Positions 23,272-33,500 of a stretch of 64,000 bases of DNA are shown in pieces. The notes beneath the pieces were generated by a model. The model had not been told where the DNA came from. It was given only the letters and a program-made list of their open reading frames with translations, and made no database searches. Positions within the stretch are counted from its first letter, which is position 1. Each line of letters starts with the position of its first letter. Location: the NCBI GenBank assembly GCA_036971715.1, contig JAVHJL010000002.1, forward strand, positions 2,326,501 to 2,390,500, read 5' to 3'. The translations under genes and the position numbers were made by a program. The stretch comes from Arthrobotrys musiformis. Lineage: Eukaryota; Ascomycota; Orbiliomycetes; Orbiliales; Orbiliaceae.

Positions 23272-23396
23272 GGTCCCGGACGGATTCGAACCGTCGCAAC
23301 TTTTTGATTGAATTCGCATCCCCAATCTCGAGAACCTGGACGTGTGGTTCGATTGAAGTCTACTACTCGCTCAGCAGATGCCTACATAGCAGGACC
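23272..23396 (-). ncRNA. tRNA-like element A (125 nt), flanked by T20 and A18
   Basis: Read on the minus strand, the ends GGTCCTG and CGGGACC pair over seven positions with one wobble, like an acceptor stem. Before the 3' strand sits a perfect T-arm (GACGG, loop TTCGAAT, CCGTC) that also matches the Pol III B box GGTTCGAATCC. The middle is longer than in a standard tRNA and contains a hairpin with stems CAATC/GATTG and GAACC/GGTTC. A normal D-arm and anticodon arm cannot be assigned with confidence. It shares end and T-arm sequences with elements B and C. It may be a tRNA relic, an intron-containing or long-variable-arm tRNA, or a tRNA-derived repeat. Confidence 0.45.
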
Positions 23397-23984
23397 TTCT
23401 TAAAAAAAAAAAAAAAAAACAATAATATTTTATAGCACCCGGTGAGCCTTGAGGAAGAATTAATTTTATAAAAAACTTTTTTGCTGGGGAATTGAATCGG
23501 ATTTGCTGGGGATTTTATAGAAAATATTTCAAGTTATGGTTTACAATGTGTTTTTTGCTCTCGGGATTGTTGTATTTGCAATATGTTGCCTGAATTTTTT
23601 TATAGTCCTGAATGGGTGGTTCACGAGACAATGCAATGCAACTAAATGGACGTCAACCACTGTCTCCGACACTAGATTTGATATCGATATCGATACGAGG
23701 CTAGCACTAGAGCCTTTCCCTTTTGTGACGTGTGTTAGCCGTGCATATGTCTAGACCAGCGCATATGCTGCCTGCATTTTACAATCCCATGGCTGGCTTG
23801 GATCATGGAGCAATTGAGTCTAGGCGGTGGCTCTGGGGACTCGCACTCGAGCTCTGATTCAGGCGCATATGCATGACGTGCCACTCGGCCGGGATCGAGG
23901 AAAGGATCTGAGAAACTTGACAAATAAAAAAGAAAAGTAACAAAAAAGATAGATCATTCGATTAGTTGGAATGGGAGGAATGGG

Positions 23985-24092
23985 AGGAAGACAATATAAT
24001 TGTAGTATGGACACGGGCGGAATCGAACCGTCTTCCCCAAATTTGAAGTCTGGGGAACTTCCATTGCGAGTCCGGTGGGCTATTGTCTTCCT
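23985..24092. repeat. 12-bp perfect inverted repeat enclosing tRNA-like element B
   Basis: AGGAAGACAATA at 23985-23996 is repeated in inverted form at 24081-24092 (12 of 12 bases). The 84-bp spacer contains the tRNA-like element, so a transcript would form a long closing stem around it. Confidence 0.8.
24009..24073 (-). ncRNA. tRNA-like element B (65 nt), no D-arm, anticodon UCA
   Basis: On the minus strand the ends GGACTCG and CGTGTCC pair at six of seven positions. The anticodon stem CCAGA/TTTGG pairs at all five positions (one G-T), with loop CTTCAAA giving anticodon UCA, which would read UGA. The T-arm is GACGG, TTCGATT, CCGCC (four of five pairs). Only 13 bases link the acceptor and anticodon stems, so there is no D-arm. 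A 12-bp perfect inverted repeat outside it (23985-23996 and 24081-24092) would extend the fold. Confidence 0.45.
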
Positions 24093-25037
24093 GTGATTGG
24101 GGGGTATGTTATGTGGTCTGCGGGTTTGTGGAATATATACCTCTCCACGTGGGATACGACATGTAATGCAGGGATTTCAGATGATTCAATCGTCAGGCAA
24201 CTAGTTAAAGCTGCCGGGAAATGGGAGGGGAAAGAGGAGAGGGAAGAAATGGGGGCCCGTGGATACATATCTACATGCATTCAGTGTATTACTGATCAGT
24301 TGAACGACGCGCAACCTGCTCACAACTTCGTCCATGGCCTGAAGAGAGAGGAAACATCCAGCCGATTAAATTCTGGTTATCGGCCGGTGGCCACAATTGT
24401 ACAATGGTTTTACCACCACCGTTACAGTCGGACAGTGAACTAATTCCATGGGGCTATTAATATTTTCTATCATTGCATGTATCCATATAACCTAAAATCA
24501 AAATTTAAACAGTTGAAGTATAATTCCATTCTGCACCTGGTATGATATGTGTAGGTAATCGACAATGCGAGGAAGCCCATTCGTAGTTTTGTCTCAGACT
24601 TTATTCGATTTCATGTCTACGGGCCGCACCGTCGAAGGCCTCCATAAATATCTTCATTGTTTGCTTTCCGTCGACTTTGGCGAAGAGGTTTGCTTTCCGT
24701 CGTATTTTGTATTTTGAATTCCCGGGCCTCAGCATACGGGGCCAACAATCAACAACATAGCAACCGTCAATGAGTCATCGGAAGATCTGGGATTAATTCT
24801 CAAGTCTACCTCCATAATTGTCTCCCCTGTTAATTGATACCAGACCTTTAGACTCACCCTTTCCATCCATAGCCAATACTCGAAACACCAATAGAGCTAT
24901 ACTACGGAGGCCGACTCTTAATTTCACTCAGAGGGTTTGTCTAAAATTAATGAAGCAAAATAATTTTATGGGCCCATCTGCCCAACTAGATTGGTGATTT
25001 CGAAGGAATTAACGAGAACTACTTGCCTATAGCATAT

Positions 25038-25658
25038 TCATACTGAAAGCCAAATTGAGCTGAGGTCTCCCGTATCCACTTCCTCGGCCCCCTGGAATCT
25101 ATACGTCCTTGTAAGGGTGTAGCGAGCGGCAGGGTTGTTATACCTTCTTTTATTTCTTTTCAGGATAGGCCCCGTATCCCTTAAAAACTTATAGCACTTC
25201 ACGATATTCTTTAGTACAATGGGAGAAACAGCATCCATGTTATTTCGCCCGATTTTATCGTTTGATCTATGCTCCATATATTCCCCAAGAATTTCTACAG
25301 TGATTCTCTTGAGGAGGTTATCATCCACCTCTAACTGTGTATACATAGTGGGGGCCAAGACTTAAAGTTAAACGAGACGTCGACCCGGTAGTCCTGTCGC
25401 ATTCTGATATTGGATGTTCCTTTGATCTCCAAGCCGGATGATACTCCATGGAATGGGTTTTCCGGCGTCTTTTCGGGGCTGTAAATTTTGCCAAACCCCG
25501 AGGGGTCGAGACATGGATAGCATTTGCTTTCCAGAGCTAGTTTGTGTAGCATCGAATAGGGTGGTATGCGGTTGTAGACACATTCGAATACTTTGAGTGC
25601 TAATGGTTTTTATTTTATTGTAAGCTGGGACCGCACCCGTGAGGCCAACCACACTCAA
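25038..25658 (-). pseudogene. Broken open frame of unknown function
   Basis: Two minus-strand frames with coding-like composition lie end to end in different registers. The upstream one contains a Cys-containing segment (LESKCYPCLDPSGFGKIYS) and ends with DYRVDVSFNFK; the downstream one (about 25356 to 25038) is basic and ends in DLSSIWLSV. No good splice pair joins them, and no convincing start codon with a signal peptide was found. It may be a decayed gene, a gene with an intron I could not place, or chance. The family is not recognised. Confidence 0.25.
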
Positions 25659-26252
25659 ACCCTTGTAGTCCTAAACATTGGATATTAAATTGAATATTTT
25701 ATAAAATATCCATGGTTATGGCATATATATTGTATGAGAATATCATGTTGGAGTGGGGAAACTGTTTAACCACGTTAGATCTGCGGACTAGAAAGCGAAT
25801 TCATGGTAGTGGAGGTGTCGAAAAGCTATATGGTTATAGATAACATAGTGAGGGGAGGCTAGAGAAAGAGCCTCGAAGGCCATATCCAGGAGCAGTCGCA
25901 CTATAATTGGGTCGTTTGCTATATTGAACATCTCGTAGGTTTATATTTCGGAGTTTAGATTCACCGTGTTGCGAGTGTTGTAAAATGGGGGGGTGGGATT
26001 ATAACATCAGCGACTCTGACTGACTGCATGATACATGATATCGATACGATATTATTCTTCTTCCTCCTCGTGATCGGTAGGTTCTCACTGTCTGAGGAAC
26101 TTTGCAGTTGGACGCCGAAATACTGAGGATGTCCAATCGTATCATGAAGATAAATCCATACATAACCAATAGAAAAAATAAAGAACCCAAAGCCTACGTA
26201 GCTTAGAGATACTGGGTGGATATACAATGTGACAGTGTGCTGTATATGTACT

Positions 26253-26318
26253 GGCCCCGGGCGGAATCGAACCGTCACCGCAAGATTATAAGTCTAGAAG
26301 CCTATCCATCGCAGGACC
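26253..26318 (-). ncRNA. tRNA-like element C (66 nt), no D-arm, anticodon UAU
   Basis: On the minus strand GGTCCTG and CGGGGCC pair at all seven positions with two wobbles. The anticodon stem CTAGA/TCTTG pairs at four of five positions with loop CTTATAA (anticodon UAU). The T-arm is the same as in element B. Only 14 bases link the acceptor and anticodon stems. Its 5' end (GGTCCTGC) is like that of element A, and its T-arm like that of element B, so the three form one family. Confidence 0.45.
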
Positions 26319-27683
26319 TTTTCCCAGCCTCACTACCATTCTACTAACATCGACGTCGACGTCGACATCTTCCACCTCCACGAATGTGTAGATATACAGA
26401 CTAACCAACATCGGACTAGTTTTAGGTCAGAAGACAGCTACTCTGCATCGGGTAACCGTTCGATTCCGTGACATGGGATCCGAACTGAGAGGCTTGTTTG
26501 AGGCTGCAGAGCCGATTGTCAGAAGTTCTTATCGCGGTATGGCTAGTCCTGAGTGACGGCTATATCAGATCACAGACTAAAATTAATATTACGGCAAAAG
26601 GGGGTCGGTTCCTTCTGCTGTGCGAGCTAGTGCCGTCGGCTTGAATTGCCCAGCCCGCGAGTAAGTACAATATTAACTAACAATTTGCATTACGACAACA
26701 TCAACTTCAACCTCAACTTCAATACTAACATGCACATGCAACAGAACAGATTTTGCCGTTCCTGAGCTATTAACCTGCCATCGATCAATCTATATCTCCG
26801 CAAAAAGGAGCGAGAGAACACTTTCCCTCGTCGAATTCGAACAATTTATACTTGTCTATGTTACATTGGACATACACAGTAATCCCAACCACACTCCGCC
26901 GAGAAATCACCACAACCAAGATCTAGATCCACAAGATACCTAGCTTTCACAAGCGCAGAAGGCCGAGCTGTCACAGCAAGAAAGATAGGGAAAAAGAGGT
27001 CATCCTCCCGCGACGGAAACAAGAAACAAGAAACAGGACTGCAAGGGTCATCTGCATCCGCCATTCGACGCCGCTGTATTGCACATTCTTAACTTCTCTG
27101 TCGCCCGCTTTGACTGGTCCAGCTAGTACCAAGCAGCTAGTCGCTTTTTTATGCAGTGCTCCGAAGAGGTGGCATCTTTTATCATCGACATCTAGCTATT
27201 TCTCTCCCCATTCTATCCCGGTGCGGTCTCGTGCGCATATCCATCTCAGACATCTCAAGATTAGGTTACCCGAACCTTGCTCTCTTGGGCGAAAAAAACA
27301 ACCGTTTGCTGTGACCTGACCTGACCATACGACCCGTCGATAATACTCTTCACCTTCTTTTTACTCTTGGGATTCCCCACGCTATCTCGACTATTACTAC
27401 AGCTCCCCGGTCGACGTGGGTAGGACGTAGTACTAGTTTGATAAGAGAATCTAATTAATCCCGTTTTTATGTACATTTACATGTACAGACACCACTCCCT
27501 TTCGACCACCCCACCCGACACCGGCAGGCCCGCCATTCAAAGAGCTTAACAGACCGCCCAGCTCAAACCCAAATGACCCACCACCCTGCGCTCTAATTCT
27601 AGAAAGGGAATATCCAAGGTCATTTATTCCGATCCGATCTCCTCTGACTTCCCAAACCATCGTCCTTATAAATTCAAATAAAG

Positions 27684-29848
27684 GTGGCTCCCTCACCCAT
27701 CTCAACCTCTCCCTCCCCCTCGTCATCTTCCAACTACCGTTGGAAAGCTGTTCCGGACTCACCACCTCCCCCTCCGCCTCCCCCAAAGGACGACCCTCCT
27801 TCGAGTTCGAGACCGCCCGCTTTCGCCGGAGCAGTAGTTGGGAGTAGTGGTGCCAGACCTGGTCACCTAAACAACTACGTCCGACCTCTCCCTCCGCCTC
27901 CTCCTCCCAGGGATCACCGTCAGCAACAACAACAAAATCCAACTCATTTCTTCGGCTTTGTCACACAATCCCATGACAGGTACCGCGACGACTCGTACGA
28001 CCGAAGACTCAGACTCCCGCCCCCTCCGTCGCAGATAACGGAAGAAGTCGAGCTAGAGTACATCAAATACCATAACAAGAAATCCCGCAACAACCGTAAT
28101 AACCTAGACGGACCTACGGACTCAGCTTCAGCCATGGGCCGCTACGAAGAGGACGAAGAGAGCGGTAGCATGGACGAGCGAGATAGACTGGTCCGGGACG
28201 ATCGATCGGTTGCTTCCGGCGAAGTCATAGTCGAGGGTCCCCGACGGTATTTTGGTGGCCTCTCCAGACGGGCATTCGGGATTGCGTTATTGTTGCTGGT
28301 GGTTACGTTATGGGTCACCTCGAACTTTTTGGTTAGCGTGAGTAGACATGGATAAACCTAACCTGCCTGATTTGGATTACTTTTTGTTGCGAGGAGCGAG
28401 GCGGAGAGGAATGCTGCTTTCTAAGAAAAGAAAAAGAAAAGCTCCAGGGGAGCTTGGAGCAACAACTAAAAGAGATGGGAGCTGATATCTTTTTTTAATT
28501 TTCGAAATTTCTGTGCTATTGTTTTAAAAGAGAGAGAAAATATTGAGTGCTGATGGGAAAATATTAATTCTCAATAGCATATATTTACGGACGACTCATA
28601 CGTTAAGCCATACCTAGTGGTATACCTTAGCACGTCGTCGTTTACGGTCTATTTGATTCCGTGGGGTATCAAGGAGTTATATAGAAACCCCAATGTGCGG
28701 AGATGGTTGAGACTTGTGCCGCTCAGAGGCGGGAAGTCGAGGTTGGATACGAGGTATACGAGATTGGATGATGATGAATACGACGAGGACGACATGGATG
28801 ATGGTCCTAGTGATGATAAGCTGAACACCCGAGAGACGATGCGATTGAGTGCCCAATTTTGTCTACTTTGGTTTGTGGTATGGTACCCCTGATCGCTGCG
28901 CGAGACCTATATGTTGTTATGATGCTAACTATTCTGATAGGCGAATTGGTTTGCCGGTGCATGTCTGGAATATACCAGTGTCGCATCGACTACGATCCTA
29001 TCATCCACCTCTTCGATCTTTACTTTGATATTTGGTGCCCTGTATCAGGTGGAACGGTTCTCATGGGCCAAGCTCGCTTCCGTCGTTGTGTCACTGACCG
29101 GCGTTATCCTGATTTCCAAGGCAGATGCCACAAAAGCGACGCCTGAAACCCCGAGCGATGCCCCATCACATAGTGCAGCTCAGACCCTGCTCGGTGACGG
29201 CATGGCGCTTATTGGTGCACTAATGTATGGACTTTACACCGTGCTACTCAAGGTTAGAATTGGTCACGAAAGCAGAGTCAGCATGCAGCTATTCTTCGGG
29301 TTCGTGGGATTGTTTAACTTCATCTGTCTCTGGCCTGGGCTCGTAATCTTGCATTATACCGGCTACGAGACATTTGAGCTCCCGCCAACCAACAGCGTCT
29401 ACTGGGTTATCTTTGTGAGTATAGCTATTCTAAACCTACGCCTAAACCTCAGGTTTACTAATCGGCCATCTACCTCGTATAGATCAACTGCTGCATCACT
29501 GTCGTCTCTGACTTCTGCTGGGTCTTTGCGATGATGTATACCACCCCTGTCATCGTCACAGTTGGTCTAAGCTTAAGCATCCCGATGGCCCTATTCGGCG
29601 ACGTTCTCATCTCCAGTTTGAAGTTGTCATGGTCTTATTGGATCGGTGCCGGATTAGTTTTCGGCGCCTTCTTTGTGGTCAACAACAGCGTGAAGGATGA
29701 TGAACTATTAGAAGTCTCGGGTGTCGCGGCGGCAGCAGGAGCAGGCTCTGCAGCTGCTATGGATCCCGAAGAGAGTGACGAGGACCGACGACGTAGCCGG
29801 GTGTTTGAGAGAGAAACAACCGTCTATGGTGGGGGCCGTATCTTTTAA
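27684..29848 (+). CDS. SLC35F5/Yml018c-type drug/metabolite transporter (EamA family), vacuolar membrane
   Basis: Members are ten-helix membrane proteins of the drug/metabolite superfamily; yeast Yml018c is vacuolar and its substrate is unknown. Exons 28578-28877, 28941-29414 and 29483-29848 follow a first coding exon ending at 28337, with frame kept throughout. Family blocks are restored across the junctions: NFLVS-HIFTDDSYVKPYLVVYL, CLLWFV-ANWFAGACLEYTSVASTTILSSTS, and WVIF-INCCITVVSDFCWVFA. Hydrophobic helices continue to KLSWSYWIGAGLVFGAFF, then an acidic tail. The 5' end is unresolved: the frame is open back to 27672 without an ATG, so a small upstream exon probably supplies the start; the first internal ATG at 28134 would give 447 residues. 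The 27684-28133 part is Pro-rich and disordered, as is usual at the N terminus of this family in fungi. It converges on RRP5. Confidence 0.85.
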
Positions 29849-30527
29849 AATTCCGAGCCCTTCGTTTTTAAGTTTCTTTCCTACCTTTTCTTTCCTTTCT
29901 CCTTTGCTTCACAAGTTTTGAGTATTGATGGGAAATGCTATTATAAAAGAGAAAAAGACAGGAGTTTTGGGATCCCCCGGTTTTTCAATTTCACTTTTTT
30001 TTTTTTTTCCCCGGCTGCTTTTCTTCCTTATCCTTCTCTGCCTGGGCGTCCCTTTTTATTTCTTCGACGTTCCCCCCAAATCATGATATACCCCGTTCCC
30101 CTACAAACGAAACAGACACTGGCAGCATAGCTAGCCTGCCACGCACTTGAATTCTTGGTTATTATACCTCTTAGAGCGAGTAGATTAGACTCAGCGTTTT
30201 CCCTGGCATTTTATCAATTGTCAAAGAGCATAAACTACTAAATTATGAAGTCCAAAAAAAATGAAAATTCAAGATTTATTCAAGATCAGAAATATTATGA
30301 ATGCAGAAAACGTGTTTAAAAAGAAACAATTCAAGTTCAAAAAACTGCCGTAGATTATGGTACATGAATGCTTTTCTGCTTTTTTGGTCTCCCACCTCTC
30401 TCTATACCAAGGTCCAAGTTACTTTTGCAAAGTATTGTACATACCATTCGACGCTATATTGGTAAATATATACCCCGAGCTTCGGCCGCCGAAAGCTCCT
30501 CTTATTACCCTACCCTAGCCCAACTCT
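29849..30527. other. Intergenic, 3' to 3'
   Basis: These 679 bp between the transporter and RRP5 are T-rich on the left, with a poly-T run near 29996-30008, and A-rich in the middle. No gene was seen. Confidence 0.5.
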
Positions 30528-33500
30528 TTAGTAATCGTCCTCATCATCCTCTTCCTCCTCAGCATCACCCTTCGCCTCCTTCTCTTCCACCAACTTCTTC
30601 TTATACTCCACCGCCTGCGCAACAACATGGTCCTTCCTCTTCTTATCCCCCGGTGCAAACCGGTCCTCCAACTCCATCCATTTGTTAAACACCCCATTAG
30701 CCTTCTTAGCATTCAACTTGCCAGCTGCCAAAACTCTCGGGAACAACCGTCGAACCACATCGATGCCTCCTTCCTGTTTGGCTTCGATATCGATATACAC
30801 GTTCCAAATATCCAATCTCTTGGGGTACGCCGACAGCAACTTTTCGAACAACGTCCTCCCCTTTTCGATTTCACCGGATTTATACTCCAATTGTGCGAAT
30901 TTCAGGGTTAGTCCCGGGTGGACTTTTGTATCCTGAATCGCCTGCAATGCTCTCGATAACATTACTCTTGCGTCATTGCCGCGGTTGTTTTCCATCATGT
31001 AGGTCATGTAGTTTATCCATACTTTCTCGTCTTGAGAGAATTTCTTGATCATGGATTGGAATAATTCATCCGCTTGTTCGTGTTTGCCCGTTTGGATGTA
31101 GACGCTCACGAGGCCCTGGTGGACCTTCTTGCCGTCGTTGTATTGGCAGGCGCTTTTGAAGGCTACGTCTAGGGTTTCTGGAGTACCGAATTCGAGTTCG
31201 AGGTTCAATCTTGCGAGCCAGATGTTGAGCTTTGAGTCCTCGTTCCTGTGGTCGATTTTCTTCACCGCGCGTTCGGAGATGGCGCGGGCGGCGACGATGT
31301 CACCGCTTGTGACGGTGAGGGCCATGTATGCCATCCAGAGGAGGGAGTCGTTGGGGTCAGCGAGGAGGAGACGTTCGTAGTCTGATGCGGATTGGGGTTG
31401 ACGGGTGTCCAGATCGCCTGTGAGGTCGACTTTGATGGCATTTTTCTTCTTCTTCGGTTTCTTTGTGCTGTCGTCTTCGTCTTCGGATTCCGAGGCTGCG
31501 GCGTCGGGGAATAGATCGTCCATGGCGGATTCGGCGGCGTTAGCGGTCCAGTTTGGTTTATTGAATTTGGCGAAGAAGGAGGTGGCGGTGGCGGTCGAAG
31601 GGCGGTCGATGCCGGTGATTGTTACACCGTCTGTGGTATCGAGTTTGATGCCGCCTTCTTCCTCCTCCTCTTCCTCCTCCATTTCTTCGTCCGAGTCGGC
31701 CTGGATGATCAATTGTTCCTCGGTGGTTTCCTTTGGCACAAGTTCCTCCTCAGGTAGGTTCTCGAAGTAGCTTGCCTTCAACCCGAACGAGATTCTTCCT
31801 TTATTCCTATCCACCTTCAAAACCTTCGCCTTAACCAAATCACCCTCCGCAAACAACTTTGACGGATCGACGTCGGCCTTCTCATTCGACATTTGTGATT
31901 TATGGCACAATCCGCTGACGTTATCGGACCCATCTATAACAATGAAGCATCCGTATTCTGCAACCTTCCGAACATGTCCGTCTACGAAATCGCCAGCTTT
32001 GTAATCCGCAATTGTCTTCTTCGCGGTTCCTAAGATCACTGACTTTTTCAAACTGATGCTGATTTGGTTTGTGTCGAGATCGATGGACATGATTTTACCC
32101 TTGACCAACTGGTGGACCTTGAAGCCTTTCTTCCAATCTTTGACGAACTCGTCGCTAAGATCGGAGATTCTGGCGCGGGCTACAGCGGTACCGCCGAGGT
32201 GGATGTACACTCCGTTGTCTGCGACATTAGTGACGAATCCGCGGTACTTGTTGCCAACTTTTAGGTCTGCTGCAGATTTAACCTCCGCATCACGGACTTT
32301 GGCTGACGAATCAAGAATCCTGGAGGGACGGGTTGATAGATGGATCTTTTTGTTCGAGGTATCAACGTTTAGAACGCACACACGCAGAATGCTATCGGTG
32401 TGGAAGTTCTTAACATCGGCTTTGTCGAAGTCATCAGCCATATCCGCGAGACTGATAGATCCGAGAATGGTTTCGGTGAGTTGAGTGATGACTTTTCCTT
32501 CGGAGATCTTGACGACCTTCGCGGGGATCATCATGCCCTCTGTGATGCTTGACCAATCGAGGGGTTTGCTGTTACCCAAGTATCTGGCAGTGAGGTCTAA
32601 TTTTCCAGTATCGACATCGACGTCTAGGACTGAAACTCGGAGTGCAGTTCCAACGGGGTAGTGCTTTTCCAAGTCGCTGAGTGCAGAGACATCATCGGAG
32701 ATTTCCAAAAGCCTGACACGGCCACGGACGGAAGGAGAGAGGTTGACCCAGAGATGGTCCTGTTGGACATTATTGACGAATGCTAGGTACGATTCATCCT
32801 TCTTAAGGTCGGAGTATTTAACCAAACCCTTAGCTTTAGCGGTTGCCTGCTTGGCAGAGAGCTCAAATGTGGGGAGCTTTCCGGAGACACGGTGGGAGAT
32901 GGGAAGGTATTTGTGGCTTTTAACATCGTGGATTCCGATGACTTTGACATCTATTTCCTGACCGATAGCAAGACCTTGCCTTAGAAGAGGGTGCTTCTTG
33001 TTCTTGATGGAATCCCAGTCGTTGAAAAACTCGGAAACGTCAACCCGGCCTTTAACGTTATCGGCAAGGTCAATGTTTATCTGGGTTGGCTTGACAGCTG
33101 TTATTCTGCCCTTGGTAACAGCAGCCTTTTCCAAATCCTCGACGGTCGAGACACTAGTGTCAACAGGGTTAACGAGAGCCGTGGATGTGGTGGCTTGCGA
33201 CTTTGCGGCAGCTTTTGGCTTTGGCGCTTCAACTGTTGGTTGCGGACGCAGAGACAAAGTGAATTGCTCTCTGTTTGGAATTATGTCCGTGACATAACAG
33301 GTAATGGACTGCAATCTCTGGTAACCGAAATCCGGCAAATCCTCGACCTCCTTTGGTAGAGCCTAAATAATCGTTAGCGTCGAATCATTGATGCAAAATA
33401 GAACCCAATTTACCTTGCGTGGTAGCAGAGCAGTAACCCCATTAATAAAGCTGACAAAGACTCCGAAGTGGGTAATTTCCTTAACGAACCCAGCGACAGC

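Larger units (their letters stand above)
22009..27683. other. Gene-poor, AT-rich region with tRNA-like elements
   Basis: This stretch of 5.7 kb holds the YPT7 3' end, long A and T runs, three tRNA-like elements on the minus strand, a broken open frame near 25.0-25.7 kb and the upstream part of the transporter gene. Other small features are a 15-bp direct repeat (24659-24673 and 24688-24702) and a 16-bp palindrome of TCGACG type at 26350-26365. No intact protein gene could be supported. Confidence 0.5.

Noticed and set aside
24075..24443. 122-codon frame right after tRNA-like element B
   Set aside because: It lacks an ATG at the stated start, has no recognisable domain and overlaps the inverted repeat.
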